Shown here: piece by piece, positions 1 through 8,084 of the stretch
Position numbering within the stretch: the stretch's first letter is position 1
How the letters are laid out: every line of letters begins with the position of its first letter
Source of the DNA: Pseudomonas sp. Z8(2022)
GTDB lineage: Bacteria > Pseudomonadota > Gammaproteobacteria > Pseudomonadales > Pseudomonadaceae
Direction of reading: 5' to 3'
DNA length: 64,000 bases
Assembly (NCBI RefSeq): GCF_025837155.1
Contig: NZ_CP107549.1
Location: forward strand, 3,472,001-3,536,000
The notes under the pieces: model-generated
Databases searched by the model: none
What the model was told of the DNA's origin: nothing
What the model saw: the letters and a program-made list of their open reading frames with translations, nothing else
Position numbers and translations under genes: made by a program

Positions 1-1
1 G

Positions 2-1576
2 CACGGTCTCTACACCGTGCTGATCGCCGCGCCTCTGATCGCCTTGTGCGGCGGCTCGCGCTTCAACATATCCGGCCCCACCGCGGCCTTCGTGGTGATC
101 TTGCTACCGATCACCCAACAGTACGGCCTCGGCGGCCTGCTGCTGTGCACCATGATGGCCGGGATGATTCTGATCACCCTCGGTCTGTTGCGCGCCGGAC
201 GACTGATCGAGTTCGTGCCCTACCCGGTGACGCTGGGCTTCACCGCAGGCATCGGCATCGTCATCGCCATCTTGCAGATCAAGGACCTGCTCGGCCTGGA
301 ACTGGCCGCTACACCCCAGCATTTTCTCGACAAAGTGGCGCTGCTCTCCGAGGCCCTGCCAAGCCTTCAACCTGGCGACACCCTGGTCGCCGTCTGCAGC
401 CTCGCCACCCTGCTGCTGTGGCCACGCCTGGTACCGCGGATACCCGCGCATCTGGTGGCCCTGGCCGTAGGCGCCCTCCTCGCCCTTGCCCTGGAGCATG
501 TCGGACTGCCGGTCGCGACCCTGGGCGAACGCTTCAGCTACACGCTCGACGGCATCGAACATCCAGGCATTCCCCCTTTCCTGCCGGCCCTGGCATTGCC
601 CTGGACACTGCCCGGTCCGGACGGGCAACCTCTTCACCTGTCGTTCGAACTGATTCGTCAGTTGCTCGCCCCCGCCTTCGCCATTGCCATGCTGGGCGCG
701 ATCGAGTCCCTGCTCTGCGCCGTGGTGGCCGACGGCATGACTGCCAGCAAGCATGACCCGAACGCCGAGCTGGTAGGCCAGGGTCTGGGTAACCTGGCCG
801 CGCCCTTCTTCGGTGGCATTACCGCCACCGCCGCCATCGCTCGCAGCGCCGCCAACGTACGCGCAGGCGCGTTTTCACCACTGGCGGCGATCATTCATGC
901 CGGCGTGGTGCTCGCCGCCATCCTGTTACTGGCGCCGCTGTTCAGCTACCTGCCGATGGCGGCCCTCGCCGCTCTGCTGCTGATGGTGGCGTGGAACATG
1001 AGCGAGGCGCGCCACGTCGCGCACACCCTGCGCATCGCGCCGCGCGGTGATGTGCTGGTGCTGCTGACGTGCCTGGTACTGACCGTGCTGTTCGACATGG
1101 TCCTGGCCGTGGGCGTCGGCCTGCTGCTGGCCGCCGGCCTGTTCATCAAGCGCATGAGCGAGCTGACCGACACGGCAGCGCCGAGCCGGCGCCAGCGCCA
1201 GGCCCTGCAGGACTTGCCGCAGCAGGTGATGGTCTACGTGATTCGCGGGCCGCTGTTCTTCGGCGCCGCAGAGAAGGCTCTGAGCGTGCTGCGCCGTTTC
1301 AGTCCGGAGGTGAAGGTGGTGATCGTCGACATCAGCGCCGTGCCGCTGCTGGACATGACCGCCATCGCGGCACTGGACAACGTCCTGCGCGACTACCACA
1401 AGCAGGGTGTGGCCCTGATTCTCTGCGGCCCCAGCGCTCAGGTGCGACTGCAACTGCGCCGTGCCGGCATCCATCGCCAGCCCGGTCAACTGGCCTATGT
1501 ACATGACCTGCCCCAGGCGCGGGAGAAGGCGCTGCGCTGGCTGGCTGGAACAACGAAAGAGGCGCCCTCCGAGTAG
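2..1576 (+). CDS. SulP family inorganic anion / dicarboxylate transporter (5' end outside window)
   Basis: The frame is open from base 2, where codons read H-G-L-Y-T-V, matching the conserved GLYT stretch near the first membrane helices of SulP proteins, so the true start lies upstream. About 380 residues of alternating hydrophobic helices follow, then a C-terminal STAS domain (roughly visible residues 405-505, including VVIVDISAVPLLDMTAIAAL). SulP proteins are inner-membrane carriers for sulfate, bicarbonate or C4-dicarboxylates (DauA type). The sequence does not reveal the substrate. It ends with TAG and is followed by about 100 bp before the convergent hpt gene; no strong terminator is visible there. 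Confidence 0.9.
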   Translation, partial: HGLYTVLIAAPLIALCGGSRFNISGPTAAFVVILLPITQQYGLGGLLLCTMMAGMILITLGLLRAGRLIEFVPYPVTLGFTAGIGIVIAILQIKDLLGLELAATPQHFLDKVALLSEALPSLQPGDTLVAVCSLATLLLWPRLVPRIPAHLVALAVGALLALALEHVGLPVATLGERFSYTLDGIEHPGIPPFLPALALPWTLPGPDGQPLHLSFELIRQLLAPAFAIAMLGAIESLLCAVVADGMTASKHDPNAELVGQGLGNLAAPFFGGITATAAIARSAANVRAGAFSPLAAIIHAGVVLAAILLLAPLFSYLPMAALAALLLMVAWNMSEARHVAHTLRIAPRGDVLVLLTCLVLTVLFDMVLAVGVGLLLAAGLFIKRMSELTDTAAPSRRQRQALQDLPQQVMVYVIRGPLFFGAAEKALSVLRRFSPEVKVVIVDISAVPLLDMTAIAALDNVLRDYHKQGVALILCGPSAQVRLQLRRAGIHRQPGQLAYVHDLPQAREKALRWLAGTTKEAPSE

Positions 1577-1680
1577 GGACACGCCTTGCACACTCGGGGG
1601 TAGCGGCCGGCAAGCAGGTGCGCGCGGCGCCCCTGCCCCGGCAAAGCCCGAGGCTCCTGTGTGCAGTCAGATGAAGGGGC

Positions 1681-2238
1681 TTACAGCCCCTTGACGGCGA
1701 AGATGCCTGCGGCGTTGCGCCAGTAGCCCTTGTAGTCCATGCCGTAGCCGAAGATGTAACGGTCGATGCACTGCAGCCCGACGTAATCGGCTTTCAGGTC
1801 GGGCCGCGCCTTGCGGTCGTGTTCCTTGTCGATCAGCACGGCGGTGTGCACGGCACGCGCACCGGCATGACGACAGAAATCGATGATCGCACCCAAGGTG
1901 TGCCCTTCATCGAGGATGTCATCGACGATCAGCACGTCGCGGTCGATAAAGGAGACTTCCGGCTTGGCCTTCCAGAACAGTTCGCCACCGCTGGTTTCGT
2001 TGCGATAACGGGTGGCGTGCAGATAGGACGCCTCCAGCGGGAAATTCAGCTTGGTCAGCAGCTTTCCGGAAAAGATCAGACCGCCGTTCATCACGCAGAA
2101 GACCACCGGATTGCGCTCGGCCAGCTCGGCGTTGATCCGACTGGCAACCTTGTCGATGGCCGCTTCCACCTCGGCTTCGGTGTACAGGCAGTCAGCTTCC
2201 GCCATGACTTGGCGAATGTGCACGAGATCGGCGGACAT
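1681..2238 (-). CDS. hpt: Hypoxanthine(-guanine) phosphoribosyltransferase
   Basis: A 185-residue purine salvage enzyme that transfers ribose 5-phosphate from PRPP to hypoxanthine or guanine in the cytosol. The PRPP-binding loop is clear: VLIVDDILDEGHTLGAI near residue 105, with the two acidic residues and the following flexible loop. Length and N terminus (MSADLVHIRQVMAEADCLY) are those of the Pseudomonas family. It diverges from upp across 243 bp, so purine and pyrimidine salvage sit back to back. A short GC hairpin (1674-1692) overlaps its stop codon but lacks a good T tract. Confidence 0.94.
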   Translation of the reverse strand: MSADLVHIRQVMAEADCLYTEAEVEAAIDKVASRINAELAERNPVVFCVMNGGLIFSGKLLTKLNFPLEASYLHATRYRNETSGGELFWKAKPEVSFIDRDVLIVDDILDEGHTLGAIIDFCRHAGARAVHTAVLIDKEHDRKARPDLKADYVGLQCIDRYIFGYGMDYKGYWRNAAGIFAVKGL

Positions 2239-2419
2239 GATGGACTCTCTCTTGATCGTTGATCGGCTGATAAGTGGCGGCGAACAGCCTGAAAGCTGAT
2301 CGACCCGTCAAATAAAAGCGGGCAAAGGTACAGACCCGTGCAGCGCTTGCCAAGTATCGACTGACCAGCGTAGACGATAAGCGGCGCAGATCATGATGAC
2401 CAATCAGTCACCCACCACT

Positions 2420-2434
2420 TGGCATGAGCAATGC
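2420..2434 (+). promoter_or_regulatory. Possible sigma54 (-24/-12) promoter for upp-uraA
   Basis: TGGCATGAGCAATGC fits the -24/-12 pattern TGGCAYG-N4-WTGC with the obligatory GG-N10-GC spacing, 47 bp before the upp start codon. No enhancer-binding-protein site was recognised upstream. The rest of the 243-bp hpt-upp gap is A/T-rich near upp and shows no better sigma70 promoter. Motifs of this kind also occur by chance, so this is a candidate only. Confidence 0.35.
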
Positions 2435-2481
2435 TTTAATCTAACGCAATTTTTCCCAGAGCCCGTTGGAGATCCCAGCCC

Positions 2482-3120
2482 ATGCCCACCCGCGAGATCC
2501 GCCATCCGCTGATCCGTCACAAGATCGGCCTGATGCGCCGCGCCGATATCAGCACCAAGAATTTCCGCGAGCTGGCTCAGGAAGTGGGTGCCCTGCTGAC
2601 TTATGAAGCCACCAACGACCTGCCGCTGGAAGCCTACGAGATCGAAGGCTGGGCGGGCACCGTGCAGGTGGAGAAGATCGCCGGCAAGAAGATCACCGTG
2701 GTACCCATTCTGCGTGCCGGCATCGGCATGCTCGACGGCGTGCTCAGCCTGATCCCTGGCGCCAAGGTCAGCGCCGTGGGCGTGGCGCGCAACGAGGAAA
2801 CCCTCGAAGCCCACACCTATCTGGAAAAGCTCGCACCTGAAATCGACTCGCGCCTGGCCCTGATCATCGACCCGATGCTGGCCACCGGTGGCTCGATGGT
2901 CGCTACCATCGACCTGCTGAAGAAGGCAGGCTGCAAGGACATTCGCGCCATGGTCCTGGTCGCTGCACCCGAAGGTATCAAGGCTGTCGAACAGGCCCAC
3001 CCGGACGTGACCATCTTCACCGCCTCCATCGACCAGTGCCTGAACGAAAATGGCTACATCATTCCGGGCCTGGGCGATGCTGGCGACAAGATCTTCGGCA
3101 CCAAGCAGAAGGACGCCTGA
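2482..3120 (+). CDS. upp: Uracil phosphoribosyltransferase
   Basis: A 212-residue cytosolic enzyme making UMP from uracil and PRPP. The family N terminus ([22 protein letters not shown]) and the PRPP loop [16 protein letters not shown] (about residues 128-143) are intact, and the length is typical. GGAG in the leader lies about 10 bases before the ATG. The stop codon is one base from the uraA start, so uptake and salvage of uracil are co-transcribed and probably co-translated. Confidence 0.96.
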   Translation: MPTREIRHPLIRHKIGLMRRADISTKNFRELAQEVGALLTYEATNDLPLEAYEIEGWAGTVQVEKIAGKKITVVPILRAGIGMLDGVLSLIPGAKVSAVGVARNEETLEAHTYLEKLAPEIDSRLALIIDPMLATGGSMVATIDLLKKAGCKDIRAMVLVAAPEGIKAVEQAHPDVTIFTASIDQCLNENGYIIPGLGDAGDKIFGTKQKDA

Positions 3121-3121
3121 C

Positions 3122-4384
3122 ATGTCTCAGACGGAATTCAACGACCCGCTGTGGCGCCAGGGCATATCCGGCGCGCAGATGCTGTTCGTGGCCTTCGGCG
3201 CCCTGGTGCTGATGCCGCTGATCACCGGCATGGACCCCAACGTCGCGCTGTTCACCGCCGGTATCGGCACCCTGCTGTTCCAGCTGGTGACCAAGCGCCA
3301 GGTACCGGTATTCCTGGCCTCCAGCTTCGCCTTCATTGCGCCGATCCTGGCTGCCAAGGGCGAGTTCGGCCTGCCTGCGGTCATGGGCGGGGTCATCGCT
3401 GCCGGCGCGGTCTACATCCTGCTCTCGGTACTGGTCAAACTGCGCGGCCCCAACTTCATCGACCGTCTGCTGCCACCGGTGGTGATCGCGCCAGTGATCA
3501 TTTCCATCGGCCTGGCGCTGTCGCCGGTTGCGGTGAACATGGCCATGGGCAAGGCCGGTGACGGCAGCGTCGAGCTGGTGCCCTACAACACCGCGATGAT
3601 GATTTCGATGCCGGCGCTGATCACCACCCTGCTGGTGGCCGTACTGGGCCGCGGTATCTTCCGCCTGGTGCCGATCCTCGCCGGTATCGCGGTCGGTTGC
3701 GCCATTGCCGCCGTGCTTGGCGTGATCGACACCAGTGCCGTGAGCCAGGCGGCCTGGATCGCCATGCCCAACTTCATCGCACCGGAACTGCACTGGGGCG
3801 CCATCCTGTACATGGTGCCCGTGGCGCTGGCACCGGCCATCGAGCACATCGGCGGCGTGGTCGCCATCGGTAATGTCACCGGCAAGAACTTCGTCAAGCA
3901 GCCAGGCCTGCACCGCACCCTGCTTGGCGATGGCCTCGCCACGTCGGCAGCCGGCCTGTTTGGTGGTCCGCCCAATACCACCTACGCCGAAGTCACCGGC
4001 GCGGTGATGCTGACCAAGAGCTACAACCCGAAGATCATGACCTGGGCTGCGGTTTTCGCCATCGCCCTGGCCTTCATCGGCAAGTTCGGCGTAGCCCTGC
4101 AGAGCATCCCGGTACCGGTAATGGGCGGCATCCTCTGCCTGCTGTTCGGTTCCATCGCCGTGGTTGGCCTCAACACCCTGATTCGTCATCAGGTCGACCT
4201 GTCCGAAGCGCGCAACCTGATCATCGTTTCGGTGACTCTGGTATTCGGCATCGGCGGCATGGTCATTGGCGGCAAGGAATTCGCCCTATCGGGCATCTCC
4301 CTGTGCGCGATCAGCGCCCTGCTGCTCAACCTGGCGCTGCCAGGCGGCGCCGGCTGGCGCAAGCGGGACGTGGAAGAAGCCTGA
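3122..4384 (+). CDS. uraA: Uracil:proton symporter (NCS2 family)
   Basis: A 420-residue inner-membrane nucleobase permease with about 14 hydrophobic segments. The start is the ATG one base after the upp stop; the upstream in-frame extension lies inside upp and is not family-like. The NCS2 signature region is visible in APAIEHIGGVVAIGNVTGKN (about residues 236-255), and GGPPNTTYAEVTGAV follows (about 280-294), both conserved in uracil/xanthine permeases. It forms an operon with upp: the carrier imports uracil and Upp traps it as UMP. A strong hairpin terminator follows at 4398-4426. Confidence 0.95.
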   Translation: MSQTEFNDPLWRQGISGAQMLFVAFGALVLMPLITGMDPNVALFTAGIGTLLFQLVTKRQVPVFLASSFAFIAPILAAKGEFGLPAVMGGVIAAGAVYILLSVLVKLRGPNFIDRLLPPVVIAPVIISIGLALSPVAVNMAMGKAGDGSVELVPYNTAMMISMPALITTLLVAVLGRGIFRLVPILAGIAVGCAIAAVLGVIDTSAVSQAAWIAMPNFIAPELHWGAILYMVPVALAPAIEHIGGVVAIGNVTGKNFVKQPGLHRTLLGDGLATSAAGLFGGPPNTTYAEVTGAVMLTKSYNPKIMTWAAVFAIALAFIGKFGVALQSIPVPVMGGILCLLFGSIAVVGLNTLIRHQVDLSEARNLIIVSVTLVFGIGGMVIGGKEFALSGISLCAISALLLNLALPGGAGWRKRDVEEA

Positions 4385-4397
4385 TACCTCACCCAAC

Positions 4398-4426
4398 AAA
4401 AAGCCCGCGATAATCGCGGGCTTTTT
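4398..4426. terminator. Bidirectional intrinsic terminator, uraA / DUF481 gene
   Basis: A perfect 13-bp inverted repeat (AAAAAGCCCGCGA, loop TAA, then its complement) with A and T tracts on both sides. It lies between two convergent stop codons (4384 and 4448) and can end transcription from either side. Confidence 0.9.
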
Positions 4427-4447
4427 CATTGGCAACAGCGCCAATAC

Positions 4448-5461
4448 CTACCAGCCGACGCCAAAGCCCAGCGTGTAACGGGTTTCATCCAGGTCGCCCT
4501 CGGCGCCACTGACGATATCCTTCTCGGCCTTCATGTTCAGCGAGGCCCAGTCGGTCACCTTGTAGCGCAGACCCACCTCGGCATCCAGGCTGTACTCGGC
4601 AGCGCCGCTCAGCGGGCGGCCAACTTCGCCGACGCTGAACAGCTCGACGGTCTTGCCGATCAGGTAGCGGTTGTAGTCCCACTTCACGCTCAGGGCATAG
4701 AAGCGGTCCTGCTCGCCATTGCTGTAGCGGTAGTCACTGCGGTTGGCCAGGGTGGCAACGGAGAACGCACCCAGTTCATCGTCCCAGAACTGGTAACCCG
4801 GACCGGTACCCAGGGTGCGCTGACGCTCGACTTCCTCGATGCGATCACGCTTGTACTCGAAGCGGCCCTGCCAGAACCATTTCTCGGTGAGGAAGCGGTC
4901 CAGCGCGTATTCGGCACTCCAGTTGTCGGTACTGACCACGTCGTTCTTCAGTTCACGGTTGTAGTCGGCAAGTGCGTTGTGCCGCCACAGACCATGACGC
5001 GCCTGGGTCTTGATACCGACATCGTAGTCGTCGGAGTCGCGCTCACCGCGCTTGTAGTCCAGGCCGATGTCGATATTGCCCTTCCAGGTGAAATCCTCCA
5101 CCAGAGGCTTGGGCTTCATGATCTGTTCGATCTGCGCCAGATCGATGGTCTTCGGCGCCTCACCATTGGCCAATGTCACCTTGCCGGGCTCGGCAGCGAG
5201 CAGCGATTTGGCGCGCTCGCCGTTCACCGGCCCGAGCTTGACCAGCAGTTCATGCTCGCTCTCCAGCGTGGCGACCTTCTTCCAATCCAGCGGGATGGAA
5301 CCGCCGTAATCGGTTTCCAGCAGCAGCTTGCTGCCGTCGAAGAAGCGGATGGTGCCGGTAAGGCGATCACCGTTCTTCAACCAGACGGTATCGGCGAAAG
5401 CGGCGGAGCTGCACAAAGCGATGCTCAGACCTAACAGGGACAGCGATATGGAGCGCGACAT
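4448..5461 (-). CDS. DUF481 family outer-membrane protein
   Basis: A 337-residue exported protein. The start was placed at MSRSISLS, which opens a signal peptide ending ...SSAAFA before DTVWLKNGDRL; upstream in-frame codons are not signal-like. The mature N terminus (VWLKNGDRLTGTIRFF) is a small beta domain common in this family. The C-terminal 200 residues alternate polar and aromatic residues like a beta barrel and finish GVGW, an outer-membrane-type terminal aromatic. DUF481 proteins are YdiY-like and of unknown function. It appears to be a single-gene unit between the uraA terminator and a small exported protein gene. Confidence 0.85.
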   Translation of the reverse strand: MSRSISLSLLGLSIALCSSAAFADTVWLKNGDRLTGTIRFFDGSKLLLETDYGGSIPLDWKKVATLESEHELLVKLGPVNGERAKSLLAAEPGKVTLANGEAPKTIDLAQIEQIMKPKPLVEDFTWKGNIDIGLDYKRGERDSDDYDVGIKTQARHGLWRHNALADYNRELKNDVVSTDNWSAEYALDRFLTEKWFWQGRFEYKRDRIEEVERQRTLGTGPGYQFWDDELGAFSVATLANRSDYRYSNGEQDRFYALSVKWDYNRYLIGKTVELFSVGEVGRPLSGAAEYSLDAEVGLRYKVTDWASLNMKAEKDIVSGAEGDLDETRYTLGFGVGW

Positions 5462-5552
5462 AAGTTGGGCAACGGCGTTGGTGGGCGAAAGCCGGGCATT
5501 ATCCGCAACCCCGGCGCCAGAGCAACAGCTGACCGGGCCCGATACGCAGAGT

Positions 5553-5804
5553 TCAGCGCTTTCCGCCGGACGGCAGCCGCCGGGTGGCATCCCCTGCTGC
5601 AATGCCCGCAGCCAACCTTTCGCTGCGTTCGTTGTCGAAACCGCTACGCGGCACCGGCAGGGGCTTGTCCGAACCGAGGGTATCGATATCCTTGCAGGCG
5701 ATCAGCACCTGACCGGCGTACCTGACATCGAGCTTTCCAGCAGACGGAATCTGACCCAGAGCGAGCAGCCAGGGCAAAAAGGAACAGGGCGATAGTACGC
5801 GCAT
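5553..5804 (-). CDS. Small hypothetical exported protein
   Basis: An 83-residue frame starting at an ATG that reads as a plausible signal peptide (MRVLSPCSFLPWLLALGQIPSAG) followed by a polar, charged C terminus containing CKDIDTLGSDKPLPVPRSGF. I do not recognise a family. It lies 91 bp upstream of the DUF481 gene on the same strand and 17 bp from the divergent alkyltransferase-like gene. There is no strong ribosome site. It is the only sensible content of an otherwise gene-free 360-bp gap, and it could still be spurious. Confidence 0.45.
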   Translation of the reverse strand: MRVLSPCSFLPWLLALGQIPSAGKLDVRYAGQVLIACKDIDTLGSDKPLPVPRSGFDNERSERLAAGIAAGDATRRLPSGGKR

Positions 5805-5821
5805 GATTAAGGACGAATCCG

Positions 5822-6193
5822 ATGGCCAAGAAACCGCCAGAGCCTGCATGGCCGGCATCACCACCGGCCAGCGCGGGGGCGCGCCGCGAAGCGCTGTACC
5901 TGGTACTGGCGCAGGTACCGCAAGGCAAGGTCGTCAGCTACGGGGAGCTGGCCCAGCTGGCGGGTCTGGGCCGCGCCGCGCGCTGGGTCGGCCGCACGCT
6001 GAGCCAGCTGCCCGATGGAACCACCCTGCCCTGGCATCGGGTGATCGCCGCTGGCGGACGTCTCAGCCTGGCAGCCGGCAGCCCCTCCGGTGCAGAACAG
6101 CGGGCGCGCCTGCGTGCAGAGGGCATCAGCATCCTGAACGAACGCGTGGATATGCGTCGTCACGGCTGGCGCCCGATGGAGCACAGCAGTTAG
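5822..6193 (+). CDS. Alkyltransferase-like protein (ATL, MGMT family, no catalytic Cys)
   Basis: A 123-residue protein with the C-terminal DNA-binding fold of O6-alkylguanine-DNA methyltransferase: VPQGKVVSYGELAQLAGLGRAARWVGRTL carries the helix-turn-helix and the arginine finger. The methyl-accepting motif PCHRV reads PWHRV, with Trp at residue 71. The family with this substitution binds and bends alkylated DNA and hands it to nucleotide excision repair rather than repairing it directly. It is followed within 40 bp by ampG on the same strand. Confidence 0.9.
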   Translation: MAKKPPEPAWPASPPASAGARREALYLVLAQVPQGKVVSYGELAQLAGLGRAARWVGRTLSQLPDGTTLPWHRVIAAGGRLSLAAGSPSGAEQRARLRAEGISILNERVDMRRHGWRPMEHSS

Positions 6194-6233
6194 AGTGCGC
6201 CCTACGAACCACCCCAGCCCAGATTCGAGCCTG

Positions 6234-8030
6234 ATGCCACGCAAATCCTGGCGAGAAGCCCTCGCCACCTATGCCAACCCCGCCACACTGGCTCTTCTGC
6301 TTCTGGGTTTCGCCGCCGGCCTGCCCTATATGCTGGTGTTCTCGACCCTTTCGGTATGGCTGCGCGAAGCCGGCGTGGCGCGTGAGACCATCGGCTTCGC
6401 CAGCCTCATCGGTCTGGCCTATGCCTTCAAGTGGGTGTGGGCACCGATGCTCGACCAATGGCGCCTGCCACTTCTGGGCAAACTCGGCCGGCGCCGTTCC
6501 TGGCTGGTGCTGTCGCAGGGTCTGGTCGCCATCGGTCTGATCGGCATGGCCAATTACGACCCGCAGACGCATCTGTCCATGCTGATCGCCCTCGCCGTAC
6601 TGGTGGCCTTCGCCTCGGCCACCCAGGACATCGCCGTGGACGCCTACCGCCTGGAGATCCTCGGCGACGAACACCAGGCCGCGCTGGCCGCCGCCTACAT
6701 GACCGGCTACCGCGTCGCCGCACTGCTGGCCACCGCTGGCGCACTGTACTTCGCCGAAGGTTTCGGCTCGACCTCCCAGAACTACCAGTTCAGTGCCTGG
6801 ACCGGCACCTATCTGGTGTTCGCGCTGCTCATGCTGCCGGGCCTGCTCACCTCCATCTGGATGCGCGAACCGCCGCCCCCGCCTCATATTCATGTCACGC
6901 CGCCGAAACACGGCTTCTTCCATCAGCTGCTGGCGATCAGTGCGGTGATCGTGCTGATCATCGCTGTACCGACCCTGTTCATTCAGTTCTACCAGAGCGA
7001 CCTGGTGCCCATGCTGCTCGGCGAGGTCAGCATGCAGGAACTGCTCTACAACGACCGCGCCTTTCTCCGTGCCATGCTCTACAGCACCCTGGCCTGCGTG
7101 TGCGCCTCGGGACTGTTCTGGGGCGGGCTGGCCCCGGTACTGAAAACCGCCGCAGCGAAGTACGGGTTCTTCCACCAGCTGCTTTCCGTGCTGCTGCTGA
7201 TCATCCTGCTGATCTCCATTCCGGCCATGGTCACCCAGTTCTACGATAGTGATCTGGCGCTGCTGTTCCGGGGCCAGATCAGCCTGCAGGAACTGCTGCT
7301 CCACGACCGCGCCTTCCTGCGCGCGCTGCTCTATACCCTGCTCACCAGTCTGTCGATATCCAGCCTGTTCTGGGGCGGCATGGCGCCAGTGCTCACCCCG
7401 ATCAACGACTTCATCGTGCGATATCGCTGGCAGGCACTGCTTCTGCTGAGCCTGATCGCCACCTATCGCCTGTCCGATACGGTGATGGGCGTGATGGCCA
7501 ACGTGTTCTACATCGACCAGGGCTTCACCAAGGAGCAGATCGCCAGCGTCAGCAAGGTCTTCGGCCTGATCATGACCCTGCTCGGCGCAGGTGTCGGCGG
7601 CCTGTTGATCGTGCGTTTCGGCATCATGCCGATCCTGCTGATCGGCGCGGCGGCATCGGCGGCGACCAACCTGCTGTTCATGCTGCTGGTGGGTATGGGC
7701 CCGCACCTGAACATGCTGATCGTCACCATCAGCTGCGACAACTTCAGCGCCGGCCTGGCCACCTCGGCGTTCGTCGCCTACCTGTCGAGCCTGACCAACC
7801 TCAAGTTCTCCGCCACCCAGTACGCCCTGCTCAGCTCCATCATGCTGCTGCTGCCACGCCTGATCGGCGGCTATTCCGGGGTGATGGTGGAGCACCTCGG
7901 CTATGCCCATTTCTTCCTCGCCACAGCGCTGATGGGCATCCCGACGCTATTGCTGATCGTCGTCCAGTGGCGCCGCGACAAGCGCCAGCCGCTGCCCGAG
8001 ACGCCGCCACCTGCAGTCGATAAGACCTGA
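6234..8030 (+). CDS. ampG: Muropeptide MFS permease AmpG, with internal duplication
   Basis: A 598-residue inner-membrane permease that imports GlcNAc-anhydroMurNAc peptides for wall recycling and, through AmpD/AmpR, feeds beta-lactamase control. The ATG at 6234 was chosen because MPRKSWREALATYANPA is the family N terminus; a GTG at 6195 would only add 13 residues. The N-terminal MFS half (FAAGLPYMLVFSTLSVWLRE) is conserved. A 77-residue block is repeated in tandem (6912-7142 and 7164-7394), adding helices that the 491-residue E. coli protein lacks. Pseudomonas AmpG is known to be of about this longer length. A strong terminator follows. Confidence 0.95.
   Translation: MPRKSWREALATYANPATLALLLLGFAAGLPYMLVFSTLSVWLREAGVARETIGFASLIGLAYAFKWVWAPMLDQWRLPLLGKLGRRRSWLVLSQGLVAIGLIGMANYDPQTHLSMLIALAVLVAFASATQDIAVDAYRLEILGDEHQAALAAAYMTGYRVAALLATAGALYFAEGFGSTSQNYQFSAWTGTYLVFALLMLPGLLTSIWMREPPPPPHIHVTPPKHGFFHQLLAISAVIVLIIAVPTLFIQFYQSDLVPMLLGEVSMQELLYNDRAFLRAMLYSTLACVCASGLFWGGLAPVLKTAAAKYGFFHQLLSVLLLIILLISIPAMVTQFYDSDLALLFRGQISLQELLLHDRAFLRALLYTLLTSLSISSLFWGGMAPVLTPINDFIVRYRWQALLLLSLIATYRLSDTVMGVMANVFYIDQGFTKEQIASVSKVFGLIMTLLGAGVGGLLIVRFGIMPILLIGAAASAATNLLFMLLVGMGPHLNMLIVTISCDNFSAGLATSAFVAYLSSLTNLKFSATQYALLSSIMLLLPRLIGGYSGVMVEHLGYAHFFLATALMGIPTLLLIVVQWRRDKRQPLPETPPPAVDKT
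6912..7394 (+). repeat. Tandem 77-codon duplication inside ampG
   Basis: Two ungapped copies of 77 codons, 6912-7142 and 7164-7394, separated by 7 codons. Both start GFFHQLL, share QFYxSDL, QELL, DRAFLRA and LFWGG, and end APVL. I count 43 of 77 residues identical. Each copy encodes two hydrophobic helices. Confidence 0.9.
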
Positions 8031-8042
8031 TCGCCAGACAGA

Positions 8043-8070
8043 AAAAAGCCCCGGCTCCCCGGGGCTTTTT
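8043..8070. terminator. Bidirectional terminator, ampG / mscS-like gene
   Basis: A perfect 12-bp stem AAAAAGCCCCGG / CCGGGGCTTTTT with a 4-base loop, between the ampG stop (8030) and the convergent channel gene stop (8085). Confidence 0.9.
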
Positions 8071-8084
8071 CATTGCGTCGAGTT

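Noticed and set aside
1674..1692. AAGGGGCT-TAC-AGCCCCTT hairpin as hpt terminator
   Set aside because: It overlaps the stop codon of hpt and has no T tract, so I do not list it as a terminator.
5644..5928. Alternative minus-strand frame with ARTIALFLFALAARSG, suggesting a frameshifted signal peptide
   Set aside because: The frame at 5553-5804 has its own ATG and signal peptide without needing a frameshift; the alternative lacks a start at the signal and runs into Arg/Cys-rich shadow sequence.
6126..7910. 594-codon minus-strand open frame opposite ampG
   Set aside because: The product is His/Gln/Glu-rich without domains; ampG on the plus strand is certain.
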